From positions 1-49,003 of the forward strand of contig JAQXJP010000016.1 in the NCBI GenBank assembly GCA_029008875.1: a stretch of DNA of 49,003 bases, given 5' to 3'. The stretch is from Lachnospiraceae bacterium (GTDB lineage: Bacteria > Bacillota > Clostridia > Lachnospirales > Lachnospiraceae). The translations under genes and the position numbers were made by a program. This document shows, piece after piece, positions 25,778 through 33,497 of the stretch. Positions within the stretch are counted from its first letter, which is position 1; each line of letters starts with the position of its first letter. The notes beneath the pieces are model-generated. The model was not told the DNA's origin, did not search any database, and saw nothing but the letters and a program-made list of their open reading frames with translations.

Positions 25778-26590
25778 TTACTCAATGTCAATATCCCCCA
25801 CGGAATTTGAAATGGTGATACTTCCGGAGGTTCCCTCCGAAACATAATATTCTTTTCCGCATCGTCTTCCATCCACCTTGATATCTCCGATGTCCCCGCT
25901 CAAATCCATGCGGTATCCGTCCAACCCATCCACGGTGCGAACCTCCACATCGCCCACATCGGCGGAGATGGTCAAATCCTCAAACCTCACATCCGCAACC
26001 ATGGCATTTCCGGTATCGCACTCCACGTCCAGACGGTTCATCACGCTGTCTGACAGGGTGATATCCCCCACATCCGCGGAGACAGTCGCTTCCTCGAACT
26101 GGGAATTTTCAACCTCCAATTCCCCCACATCCAGGAAAAACTCTGCCACTTTGGCGGTGTATCCGTCCACGGTCACGTCTCCCACATCCGCCTGCACCGT
26201 CAGGTTCTCCAACTTGCAGTTTCCGGGAACCGTAACCGTAATGTCTCCCTTCAGGTTGCCCATATGCCAGATACTGGTATCCTTCTGAGTAATGTAGAGC
26301 GTATCGCCCTGCACTTTAATCTCCGGCTGCAAAATCTCCGAGCAGTGATACTCCACCATGAACTTATCCCCGCGGACAAATACAATGTTCGCCACGGAAA
26401 TGCTCGCCTCGATGGACTTCGCATCCTCGACCTCACACTCCCCATCAATTACGGCATTCCACCCGCTGACGGAAAATCCTTTCTCCGGAAAAACGTTGGA
26501 AAATATACCGTAAAAATTGTAGGCGCTTCCCACCACAATGCAAATTACGGTTAGAACAGTGATAATGATTAAATAAATATTCCTCTTCAT
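25778..26590 (-). CDS. DUF4097 family beta-strand repeat protein
   Basis: The 270-residue protein has one N-terminal membrane helix (residues 5-25) and then a series of short repeated strands with a D-[VIT]-G-[DEN] turn: ADVGDVTVDGY, LDVGELEVENS, ADVGDITLSDS, CDTGNAMVADV, ADVGDVEVRTV, GDIGDIKVDG and a final SVGDIDIE. This is the right-handed beta-helix-like DUF4097 domain, extracellular by topology. Its role is probably in envelope maintenance. It is last in the operon that starts with the PadR regulator. Confidence 0.88.
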   Translation of the reverse strand: MKRNIYLIIITVLTVICIVVGSAYNFYGIFSNVFPEKGFSVSGWNAVIDGECEVEDAKSIEASISVANIVFVRGDKFMVEYHCSEILQPEIKVQGDTLYITQKDTSIWHMGNLKGDITVTVPGNCKLENLTVQADVGDVTVDGYTAKVAEFFLDVGELEVENSQFEEATVSADVGDITLSDSVMNRLDVECDTGNAMVADVRFEDLTISADVGDVEVRTVDGLDGYRMDLSGDIGDIKVDGRRCGKEYYVSEGTSGSITISNSVGDIDIE

Positions 26591-26635
26591 AATTTCTTCC
26601 TTTCACTTTCCTTTTTCAATCCATCCACATCCAAT

Positions 26636-27604
26636 CTATTCGCAGATATTGCGTATCAGCGCATTGATCACGGCTGCGATTGGCCAGATTATCCATGAGA
26701 TATGCCAGTCAAAGGTCAAAAAGCTCCAGCACAGGTAGATACAGGTGATGGTGGGCCAATACACGGACATAATTCCATTCACGGTCTTATTCTGATAGGT
26801 CCTCTTATTCTTGTTCTGTCCCGGTACAAAGTTTCCGGCAACGGTATCTGCCTTGTTGAGATCCAACAGATACTGGAAGGAATTGAAGCGCTTGCAGGAG
26901 AACACGATGAGAAATACTCCAAAACCGACCATCACGAAGAGCAATACCCCGGAGAATTCCTCCATCCAGGCAACCGCATTCTCCAGGAGAATGGAGGGTA
27001 CAACGCTCAGCACGCAGAGCACAATTCCGATGGTGAGCATCAGTCCGTATGTGGGGCGAAACAGATTCTGCTGATTGTGCACGTATTCTGTGGTGGCAAA
27101 ATCAATGATGTACGGCTCTTTTTCCAGATACTCCCATTTGGAAGTGGTCAATCCCGCATAGACAAAAAGCGCAACCGCCATTCCAATCAAAACAAACAGC
27201 AAGGCGGCACCCAGATTCGCCAGACCATCCCCCATAAAGGTATCCGTCAATATGGGAGCACAGGGGCTTAAGATGCAGAGCATCACTCCGAGTCCTACTA
27301 AAAAGGCACTCTTGGATTTGGCAGCCAAAAACTCCTTCACCTCCTGAAGAGGAAGAATCTTGCCCATGGCAGCTGCCTGCTTCTTCACATAGGGGGCAAT
27401 CCCCAGATCCTCCGCCAGCTCATCCAAATTGCCGAACTCGGAAATAACTGTCCCGATTGCCTCGTTCTCCGTCTTTCCCTCACCCTTCAATTCGGTGTAT
27501 TTGTCTTCCATCATCTGACCCAATTCCCGCTTTGCCTTCTGCACCTCCATGGTGTTTGGCAAATTGGCAAACATGGTCTCCAAATAATTTCTAATTGCTT
27601 CCAT
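26636..27604 (-). CDS. Permease-prefix-domain (DUF1700-like) membrane protein
   Basis: The 322-residue protein starts with a soluble helical permease-prefix domain (about 1-70: ANLPNTMEVQKAKRELGQMM, GKTENEAIGTVISEFGNLDE) followed by six predicted membrane helices arranged as three pairs (about 95-150, 190-235, 275-320). Proteins of this type sit beside PadR regulators and DUF4097 proteins in many Firmicutes. Its start codon overlaps the PadR gene by 14 bases, so translation is coupled. The biochemical role is unknown. Confidence 0.82.
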   Translation of the reverse strand: MEAIRNYLETMFANLPNTMEVQKAKRELGQMMEDKYTELKGEGKTENEAIGTVISEFGNLDELAEDLGIAPYVKKQAAAMGKILPLQEVKEFLAAKSKSAFLVGLGVMLCILSPCAPILTDTFMGDGLANLGAALLFVLIGMAVALFVYAGLTTSKWEYLEKEPYIIDFATTEYVHNQQNLFRPTYGLMLTIGIVLCVLSVVPSILLENAVAWMEEFSGVLLFVMVGFGVFLIVFSCKRFNSFQYLLDLNKADTVAGNFVPGQNKNKRTYQNKTVNGIMSVYWPTITCIYLCWSFLTFDWHISWIIWPIAAVINALIRNICE

Positions 27605-27941
27605 AACTCAAATCTCCCTTCATAATAAACTTCCCTACCACATCCTGTGTCAAATTCCACTCTTCGCATTTTTCCCGGTAATAGGCTCTGCCCATATCGG
27701 TAATCCGATAATAGGTTCTCCTCTTCCCGCTGCTGAAATCCTCAAAGGCTTCGATGTAGCCGTTCTTCTCCAGACGAGTGAACGCCGAATAAAGCGTCGT
27801 TTCCTTGATGATGTATTTCTCTTCGGACATGACCTTAATCTGCTTGGAAATCTCATAGCCGTATGAGGGTTTTTCCCAGATCAGATACAAGATCATGGTG
27901 TCATTGTATCCGCGAATGACATCGCTGCTGATTCCTGCCAT
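27591..27941 (-). CDS. PadR family transcriptional regulator
   Basis: The 116-residue protein is a short PadR regulator: GYNDTMILYLIWEKPSYGYE opens the winged helix, ETTLYSAFTRLEKNGYIEAF is the recognition region, and GKRRTYYRITDMGRAYY the wing. A short C-terminal helix would provide dimerisation. The ATG at 27941 is favoured (AAGGAG 7 bases upstream, usual MAGISSD start) over 27947. It is first in a three-gene operon and is almost certainly autoregulatory, given the dyad array directly upstream. Confidence 0.9.
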   Translation of the reverse strand: MAGISSDVIRGYNDTMILYLIWEKPSYGYEISKQIKVMSEEKYIIKETTLYSAFTRLEKNGYIEAFEDFSSGKRRTYYRITDMGRAYYREKCEEWNLTQDVVGKFIMKGDLSYGSN

Positions 27942-27979
27942 CTTCATTCTCCTTCCTTCTGTCTTTCCGCTCGAAATAT

Positions 27980-28066
27980 TACGTCTGACGTATTACGATT
28001 GTCGTATTACGACTGTCGTACTACGTCTGTCATAGTAAAATTACCACGTCAGTCGTAGTATGTCAA
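27980..28066 (-). promoter_or_regulatory. Promoter and phased dyad array of the PadR operon
   Basis: On the minus strand TTGACA (28061-28066) and TAATTT (28038-28043) are 17 bases apart. Four 13-base dyads follow downstream at exact 14-base steps: TACGTCTGACGTA (27980-27992), TACGATTGTCGTA (27994-28006), TACGACTGTCGTA (28008-28020) and TACGTCTGTCATA (28022-28034), as read on the plus strand. A fifth, weaker dyad (CACGTCAGTCGTA, 28045-28057) lies in the promoter spacer. This is the natural target of the adjacent PadR protein. Confidence 0.85.
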
Positions 28067-28105
28067 CACCTTTTTTATTTTTCTTACAAAAAAATATCGG
28101 AGACC

Positions 28106-28146
28106 AAAAAAGGCACACCCTCTCCCAACTTCCGGGCGGATGTGCC
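28106..28146 (-). terminator. Rho-independent terminator after the DUF554 gene
   Basis: On the minus strand GGCACA and TGTGCC enclose a GC-rich loop and are followed by TTTTTT. Confidence 0.75.
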
Positions 28147-28178
28147 ATCTCATTTTCACTCCTTATTCTATTGATACT

Positions 28179-28877
28179 CTAGAACCCCATAATCCCCTTT
28201 AACGCGCAAAAGAGGATGGGGACCAACAAGGAAGGCAATAAATTCAGTGTCTTGCAGTCCTTAATCTTGAGAATATTGATGCCGGAGGCTGCAATCAGAA
28301 TGCCTCCCACAACAGACAATTCCGTAATCAAATCCGTCAGCGCCTCCCCCGTAAAAAAGGCCGTGCACACATATTTTGCCAACACGTAGAAGGTTCCCTG
28401 CCACACAAACAACACCGGCGCCACCAGAATCATTCCGATTCCGTAGGTGGATGCAAGCACCATGGAGGTGACGAGATCCAGGGTCGCATTGGTAAACAGG
28501 TATGTATGATCTCCGTACAGCGCACTCATGACCGGTCCCAATATGGACAGGGTTCCGATACAGTACAGGAGGAATCCCGTTGCCAGCCCCTCCCCCAGAT
28601 TTCCGTTAGAATGCTTGGCCACCAAGCGTCCAAAGCGCCCGTCCAAATCCAGAGCAGTTCCAAGCAGACCACCCAGAGCCAGGCTGACAATAAAAAGCAC
28701 CGGATAATTGCTGTCCGGGAGATGATTCACAACCGCGTTGATACCCAGAGCGGTTGCCGCAAGTCCCATAGCGGTATAGAGCACATTCTGATATTTTTCT
28801 TTGATTCCCTTCTTGAGAATACTGCCGATAATGCTGCCTGTGCAGATGGTACAGACATTGACGATTGTTCCGATCAT
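28179..28877 (-). CDS. DUF554 family membrane protein
   Basis: The 232-residue protein has about seven membrane helices and the DUF554 pattern: an opening MIGTIVNVCTICTGSIIGSI, a helix LAATALGINAVVN, the LALGGLLGTALDLDGR segment and the central GFLLYCIGTLSILGPVMSAL. DUF554 proteins are small integral membrane proteins of unproven function, sometimes annotated as transporters. Its start overlaps the stop of the upstream MraY-like gene by 4 bases, so the two are co-translated. Confidence 0.88.
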   Translation of the reverse strand: MIGTIVNVCTICTGSIIGSILKKGIKEKYQNVLYTAMGLAATALGINAVVNHLPDSNYPVLFIVSLALGGLLGTALDLDGRFGRLVAKHSNGNLGEGLATGFLLYCIGTLSILGPVMSALYGDHTYLFTNATLDLVTSMVLASTYGIGMILVAPVLFVWQGTFYVLAKYVCTAFFTGEALTDLITELSVVGGILIAASGINILKIKDCKTLNLLPSLLVPILFCALKGIMGF

Positions 28878-29851
28878 GCCATTCCTCCTCCAATCATCAC
28901 CAGATAGATTGTGGCAATAGAGATCACAATCTGGATAATCGAAAAGCGAAATACCACCTGGGCATTGGACCAGTCCCCGTTCTTGCGGACATGGTCATGG
29001 ATGGGTGTCCTTGTATTTTTCAAGATGTGAATCTTGAGGAAGCGAAGCAGCGCCACCTTGATGAGGCCCAATCCGCCGTCCACAATGAACACTGCCGCAA
29101 TCAGCAGATACAGGAAGGGACAACCGGACTTTAGGGCAACCAGGGCGATAAACATTCCCTCCGCCCGGGATCCCGCATCCCCCATCAACAGTTTGCTGGG
29201 AGTGGCATTGTACCACAGGTATCCCAGCAGACAAACCGCAAACAAAAGAATACAATAGGAAAATTCATCATTTGTCCCGAGAATATTGTCAATGATAAAC
29301 ACCGTCATAATGGAGATGATGGTGAGTGTTCCGGAAAGTCCGTCCACGCCATCGGTACAGTTGGTCACGTTGATGGATGCCCAAACCAGAATGACCGTCA
29401 GAATCGCAAACGCAACCGGAGGGAATGTCACCGTTTTTCCAATCAGCGCAAAAGTCACATCACTTCCGTTGTAATGAATGTAGACAAGTGCCACCACAAC
29501 GGCAACCGCCAAATCCAATGCCCCTTTGAGGTATTCGTTCCATGGCTTATCCGCCGCGTCATCGAAATAGCCGGTGAACATTTCCACCACAATCAAAATC
29601 AGGTAAATACCAATCTCCACACTCATCTGTCCGAACAGGAGGGTCGCAATCACAAATGCGAACACAAATATGATTCCCGCTCCCCTGGGTTTTCCCGCTG
29701 AAATCGCCCCCTCATGGGCGAACTGTCTTCCCATATCCTTCGGCAGGAAGCGGTTCAATTTGGCGATTGCCACACAAGATACCGCGAAGGCAAACAGGAT
29801 ACCCAGAAACGCTATAATAGAAAAATCTATGGATGTTATGTAATTAATCAT
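28874..29851 (-). CDS. MraY-like phospho-N-acetylmuramoyl-pentapeptide transferase paralogue
   Basis: The 325-residue protein has about ten membrane helices and the catalytic residues of the polyprenyl-phosphate sugar-1-phosphate transferase superfamily: D97-D98 (GYFDDAADKPW), NCTDGVDGLSG (164-174), GDAGSRAEGM with D225, and a C-terminal TPIHDHVRKNG then WSNAQVVFRF. The last block is close to the MraY signature, which transfers phospho-MurNAc-pentapeptide to undecaprenyl phosphate. The HDH in place of the usual HHH and the altered DDAAD loop mark it as divergent. It is outside any murein cluster, so it may be a paralogue acting on another cell-wall precursor. Confidence 0.8.
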   Translation of the reverse strand: MINYITSIDFSIIAFLGILFAFAVSCVAIAKLNRFLPKDMGRQFAHEGAISAGKPRGAGIIFVFAFVIATLLFGQMSVEIGIYLILIVVEMFTGYFDDAADKPWNEYLKGALDLAVAVVVALVYIHYNGSDVTFALIGKTVTFPPVAFAILTVILVWASINVTNCTDGVDGLSGTLTIISIMTVFIIDNILGTNDEFSYCILLFAVCLLGYLWYNATPSKLLMGDAGSRAEGMFIALVALKSGCPFLYLLIAAVFIVDGGLGLIKVALLRFLKIHILKNTRTPIHDHVRKNGDWSNAQVVFRFSIIQIVISIATIYLVMIGGGMA

Positions 29852-29884
29852 GTTACCCTCCTCTGATTCACAAAAACCAAATCC

Positions 29885-29913
29885 ATTATATTAGCCGACT
29901 TAAAAAAAGTAAA
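29885..29913 (-). promoter_or_regulatory. Promoter of the MraY-like/DUF554 unit
   Basis: TTTACT (29908-29913) and TATAAT (29885-29890) on the minus strand, spacer 17, lie 34 bases before the start codon. Confidence 0.6.
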
Positions 29914-29920
29914 GTTTTAC

Positions 29921-29970
29921 TTGCATTTTGAAATTATTATGATATTATATACTCACACGCTTTAAAGCGT
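29921..29970 (+). promoter_or_regulatory. Promoter and perfect palindrome of the aldolase-like gene
   Basis: TTGCAT (29921-29926) and TATTAT (29943-29948), 16 bases apart, are followed by the perfect 14-base palindrome ACGCTTTAAAGCGT (29957-29970). The palindrome overlaps the expected transcription start and lies 25 bases before the ATG, an operator-like position. Confidence 0.6.
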
Positions 29971-29994
29971 TAAAGCAAAGGAGGAAATACAATC

Positions 29995-30966
29995 ATGTCC
30001 CAAAGAGGCGACTTAATGACAGCCCGCTCCGACATTCGTGTGCTGGACGCAACCATCCGTGACGGCGGTCTTGTCAACAATTTTATGTTTTCAGATGATT
30101 TTATTAATGCATTGTATCGCGCCAATGTGAAGGCCGGCGTTGACTATATGGAGTTTGGTTACAAAGCTTCCAAGGAACTTTTTGACGTTACAAAATTCGG
30201 AAAGTGGAAATTCTGCGATGAGGAAGACATCCGTGCCATCGTCGGGGACAACAATTCCGACATGAAGATTTCCATTATGGCGGACGTTGGACGCTGTGAT
30301 TACAAAAACGATATCATCGACTGTAAGGACAGTGTCATCGACATGGTCCGTGTCGCTACCTATGTGCACCAGATGCCCGCAGCCATCGATATCATCGAGG
30401 ATGCCAAGGCCAAAGGCTACGAGGTAACCTGCAACATCATGGCCATCTCCAATGCCAAGGAATCCGACATTGATCAGGCTCTCGAAATGGTGGGCCAGAG
30501 CAGCGCCGACGGCATTTATATCGTGGACAGCTACGGTGCTCTCTACCCGGAACAGATTCGCGCTATCGCTGATAAATATATGGAAGTTGCGGAAAAGTAT
30601 GACAAATACATCGGAATGCACGCCCACAACAATCAGCAGCTGGCCTTCGCCAACACCATCGAGGCAACCGCGCGGGGCGTCAGCTACCTGGATGCAACCA
30701 TGATGTCCATGGGCCGCGGCGCAGGAAACTGTGCGCTGGAGCTTCTCTTAAGCTTCCTGAAGAATCCCAAATACAACATCTTCCCGGTGTTAAAATTCCT
30801 GGAGCAGTACATGCTCCCGCTGAAGGAAAGCGGTGCCCTCTGGGGATACGATATCCCGTATCTTCTCACCGGACGACTCAACCAGCATCCTTCCGCAGCC
30901 ATCGACTACACCCACGAAGGCCGCACGGATTACGCCGACTTCTATACGGATTTGTTGGACAAATAA
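29995..30966 (+). CDS. Aldolase catalytic-domain protein (HMG-CoA lyase/4-hydroxy-2-oxovalerate aldolase-like)
   Basis: The 323-residue protein has the TIM-barrel signatures of the DRE-TIM metallolyases: RVLDATIRDGGLVNNFMFSD (the D-R-E type motif, residues 15-34), FGYKAS, KISIMADVG, IYIVDSYGAL, and the metal-binding GMHAHNNQQLAFAN near residue 206. GRGAGNCALE follows. Members cleave or form carbon-carbon bonds of 2-oxo acids. Without a partner acylating dehydrogenase gene nearby, a classical degradative role is doubtful and the substrate is unknown. It has its own promoter and terminator. Confidence 0.82.
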   Translation: MSQRGDLMTARSDIRVLDATIRDGGLVNNFMFSDDFINALYRANVKAGVDYMEFGYKASKELFDVTKFGKWKFCDEEDIRAIVGDNNSDMKISIMADVGRCDYKNDIIDCKDSVIDMVRVATYVHQMPAAIDIIEDAKAKGYEVTCNIMAISNAKESDIDQALEMVGQSSADGIYIVDSYGALYPEQIRAIADKYMEVAEKYDKYIGMHAHNNQQLAFANTIEATARGVSYLDATMMSMGRGAGNCALELLLSFLKNPKYNIFPVLKFLEQYMLPLKESGALWGYDIPYLLTGRLNQHPSAAIDYTHEGRTDYADFYTDLLDK

Positions 30967-30969
30967 TAC

Positions 30970-31015
30970 AAAAGGACATACATCTGCAAATTCTAGTAGA
31001 TGTATGTCCTTTTTT
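30970..31015. terminator. Bidirectional Rho-independent terminator
   Basis: AAAAGGACATACATCT pairs with AGATGTATGTCCTTTT over 16 bases, with T runs on both strands, 4 bases after the aldolase-like gene stop and 43 before the end of fliB. Confidence 0.92.
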
Positions 31016-31057
31016 CATTCATAATATGCGAGATTCTGACTTCAATCATCATCCAAT

Positions 31058-32188
31058 TCATGGGAACAAAAAAGAGAACTCTTCCTCCGCAAGGGCCACA
31101 TTTTCCTGTGAATGCTCCACTTCCTTGGAGAATATGCGGGCGAGATCGATGCGGTCCGAAAGAGCAAAATGCCCGCCGTTTTCAAAAAAACGCAGCGCGT
31201 CCATATCCCGCAGCATCAGTGTAAACTCTGTGGCCATCACAATCTTGGAATAGAAATTGTAATCCCAGCAGGAATTCATGGCATAGCGAAATACGAAGTA
31301 AACCATCAGCTGCTCATAATCGTTTTCCCGATAGTCCCCACTGTCCCGATACTGCTCCACCATGGTCTCATAGTTCTGATTGGTGTATGTATTTTGCAGT
31401 AGCGCCTTCTGTCTGCTCCATTCCTCCCCCAGCACCTCCATCTGATCAAACACGGAAAACCGAAAATCATATTGTCCGTAGGAATCCTGCAGCATTTTTT
31501 CGATTGCGGGAGACACCTCATATTCACAGCTATCATCCCATTTTGGGCACGCATCACCGCTCTCCTCACAGAGCCAGTTTTGAACTTTCCCGGCGTAGGC
31601 CAGCGCCTGCCGTATCCGCCGTAAAATGGGCATGGAACGCCGCTGCAGAATGGTAACCACCCCATCCTGGGCATGGGCAAGTTCTCGCCCCGGGAAGGAC
31701 GCATCCTCATCCGCCGCCTCAGTCCCAACTTCATCCGGCTCCACTGCCTCACCTTCATACGAATCCATGCTCATCTCGTAGTCCACGATTTTTACCGGGT
31801 CTGTCCTGGAAAAAAGAATGCGCCCAACTTCCTCGCAGGACAGGCTTAAGCATTTTTGCAATACGTTCTCACAGTACAGGGAAAACCTGGGATATTCCGT
31901 GCACACCTCGCTCAAGGCCTCCTCCCCCAAGTGGATGCAGATATCGCACAGATTGGAAGCATTCAAAAAAGGACAACGCCCATGCTCCGCCAACCGGAAG
32001 CTATGCTCATCATCCTCTGTATCATACATATGCAGCGCCAGACGCTGACCCATCTCGCCGCCAACGCCCCGGTAAAACTCATAGGTATCCTGATCGATAT
32101 CGATTTCCCATCCAATGCAACAGCTGTCCGTACACCGGTCAGCAATGCAGTGAAACTCTTCATAATAATCCGGAACTCGTAAAATCAC
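31058..32188 (-). CDS. fliB: Flagellin lysine-N-methylase
   Basis: The 376-residue protein has the FliB cysteine cluster: CIADRCTDSCCIGWEIDID (C14, C19, C23, C24) followed by CPFLNASNLCDICIHLGEEA and VCTEYPRFS, typical of the iron-sulfur FliB family that methylates surface lysines of flagellin. The C-terminal half is helical and acidic. It implies a flagellated host, in keeping with the chemotaxis receptor, though no flagellar gene lies in this window. Its start overlaps the upstream small membrane-protein gene by 4 bases (ATGA). Confidence 0.88.
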   Translation of the reverse strand: MILRVPDYYEEFHCIADRCTDSCCIGWEIDIDQDTYEFYRGVGGEMGQRLALHMYDTEDDEHSFRLAEHGRCPFLNASNLCDICIHLGEEALSEVCTEYPRFSLYCENVLQKCLSLSCEEVGRILFSRTDPVKIVDYEMSMDSYEGEAVEPDEVGTEAADEDASFPGRELAHAQDGVVTILQRRSMPILRRIRQALAYAGKVQNWLCEESGDACPKWDDSCEYEVSPAIEKMLQDSYGQYDFRFSVFDQMEVLGEEWSRQKALLQNTYTNQNYETMVEQYRDSGDYRENDYEQLMVYFVFRYAMNSCWDYNFYSKIVMATEFTLMLRDMDALRFFENGGHFALSDRIDLARIFSKEVEHSQENVALAEEEFSFLFP

Positions 32189-32505
32189 GATTCATGCTCC
32201 TTACCGGAATGATCTCTCTGATTAGCAATTCTCTGATTGATTGCCTCCCAGTCGGGATCCTCGGTTCCTATAAAATGGTTGTATCCGGCATATCCCACGC
32301 ACCAGAAAAAGCCGGCCACCGTGAGAGATAAAAAGATCTTGATTGCACTGACAATCACAAGCGAGAGGGACAACATTCCTGCCGAATACGCACCGAGAAG
32401 CCTCTGCACCGGAAGTATCAACATCATCCATCCGCCAACATAAACTGACGACACAATGCCAAACGCATAGCAAGCCATCGCCATGAACATCTGAAATTTC
32501 TTTTT
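32185..32505 (-). CDS. Small membrane protein upstream of fliB
   Basis: The 106-residue product has two membrane helices (about 6-30 with MACYAFGIVSSVYVGGWM, and 45-75) and a hydrophilic C-terminus of about 30 residues. No family is recognised. The ATG at 32505 is used since GGGGTGAT lies 5 bases upstream. It is first in a two-gene unit with fliB. Confidence 0.65.
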   Translation of the reverse strand, partial: KKKFQMFMAMACYAFGIVSSVYVGGWMMLILPVQRLLGAYSAGMLSLSLVIVSAIKIFLSLTVAGFFWCVGYAGYNHFIGTEDPDWEAINQRIANQRDHSGKEHES

Positions 32506-32531
32506 CATTACTATCACCCCTATGACATGTT

Positions 32532-32560
32532 ATTGTGCCATTATTTGTCGGATTTTGCAA
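32532..32560 (-). promoter_or_regulatory. Promoter of the small membrane protein/fliB unit
   Basis: TTGCAA (32555-32560) and CACAAT (32532-32537) on the minus strand, 17 bases apart, lie 27 bases before the start codon. Confidence 0.55.
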
Positions 32561-32590
32561 GTACTTTTCCCGCCATTTATCCTCGGGATA

Positions 32591-32619
32591 TTGTAAAAAG
32601 GATTTTATCTTGCTACAAT
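32591..32619 (+). promoter_or_regulatory. Promoter of nrdG
   Basis: TTGTAA (32591-32596) and TACAAT (32614-32619), 17 bases apart, lie 30 bases before the nrdG start. Confidence 0.65.
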
Positions 32620-32648
32620 GAATCATATGATAAGAAAGAGGTGTTCTT

Positions 32649-33176
32649 ATGAATTATGCCGGAATAAAATACTGTGATATCGCCAACGGAACCGGGTGCC
32701 GGACTACACTGTTCGTCTCCGGATGCCGGAATGCCTGCCGTGGCTGCTTCCAGCCCCAGACCTGGGCATTTGATTACGGCGAAGAGTTTGATGTCAAAAT
32801 ACAGCAGGAAATCCTGGATTCCCTCGCTCCCGCTTATGTGCAGGGTCTCACCCTTCTGGGCGGTGAGCCCTTTGAGGAGGAAAATCAGGAGGAACTGGTT
32901 CCATTCCTGCGCCGCGTAAAGGAGCAATACCCGGGCAAAAATATCTGGGCTTTCACCGGCTATCTCTACGACAGGGATCTGCAGCCGGGCGGGCGCAAAC
33001 ACACCCCCTGGACCGATGAGATGCTCTCCATGATCGACGTTCTGGTGGATGGACCCTTCGTCCTGGAGGAGAAGGATATCACCCTGAAATTCCGCGGTTC
33101 CCGCAATCAGCGCATCATTGATTTGGCCGCAACCAGACAGACCGGGGAATTGGTGCTCTCCCCCCTCAACCGATAA
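32649..33176 (+). CDS. nrdG: Anaerobic ribonucleoside-triphosphate reductase activating protein
   Basis: The 175-residue radical SAM enzyme generates the glycyl radical on NrdD. The [4Fe-4S] motif is C26-x3-C30-x2-C33 in VSGCRNACRGCFQPQTW, followed by LTLLGGEPF and IWAFTGYLYD, both standard for NrdG. The ATG follows AAGAGG. It faces nrdD, which is convergent, and has its own promoter and terminator rather than forming the usual nrdDG operon. Confidence 0.95.
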   Translation: MNYAGIKYCDIANGTGCRTTLFVSGCRNACRGCFQPQTWAFDYGEEFDVKIQQEILDSLAPAYVQGLTLLGGEPFEEENQEELVPFLRRVKEQYPGKNIWAFTGYLYDRDLQPGGRKHTPWTDEMLSMIDVLVDGPFVLEEKDITLKFRGSRNQRIIDLAATRQTGELVLSPLNR

Positions 33177-33197
33177 TCGTTAATTTGCTTTTTCGTG

Positions 33198-33229
33198 CAA
33201 GCCTGCGGATTTTGGCAGGCTTGTTTTTT
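33198..33229 (+). terminator. Rho-independent terminator of nrdG
   Basis: CAAGCCTGC and GCAGGCTTG pair around 8 bases and are followed by six T residues. Confidence 0.9.
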
Positions 33230-33242
33230 ATAAAAATGCCAT

Positions 33243-33461
33243 CTACTGCAACAAGCATTTTATTATTTCTTTTTCATGATTTTTTGTAAATTCACTCAAT
33301 TCATAATATCTTATTCTTTGGTTTGCCATGATTGGAACAACAAACCCATTCTTTGAAAGAACTGATAAACGCTCTGCCGATGTCTCCTCTATAGCAAGCA
33401 TTTCCCTTGGTGTAGCGGTTTTTCTCCTAATTAGAAAAAGCGAAAACTCTTGATTTTTCAA
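33243..33461 (-). CDS. Possible small protein or gene remnant between nrdG and nrdD
   Basis: A 72-codon frame starts at a TTG inside the nrdD terminator and reads TATPREMLAIEETSAERLSV, then LSKNGFVVPIMANQRIRYYE, protein-like and not a shadow of another gene. No start codon has a convincing ribosome binding site; an internal ATG would give about 52 residues. The sequence recalls small DNA-binding helix proteins but is not identifiable. It could be a truncated leftover lying between two terminators. Confidence 0.3.
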   Translation of the reverse strand: MKNQEFSLFLIRRKTATPREMLAIEETSAERLSVLSKNGFVVPIMANQRIRYYELSEFTKNHEKEIIKCLLQ

Positions 33462-33476
33462 GAATTTTCGCTTTTT
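33435..33476. terminator. Terminator hairpin of nrdD
   Basis: AAAAAGCGAAAA and TTTTCGCTTTTT, with an inner TCTTGA/TCAAGA stem, form a long hairpin with T runs on both strands, 22 bases past the nrdD stop. Confidence 0.85.
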
Positions 33477-33497
33477 GGTTATGTTTGTATATATCTT

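Noticed and set aside
32581..32620. NrdR box at the nrdG promoter
   Set aside because: Only one poor half-match (ACAATATCC on the minus strand) is present and there is no partner 31-32 bases away.
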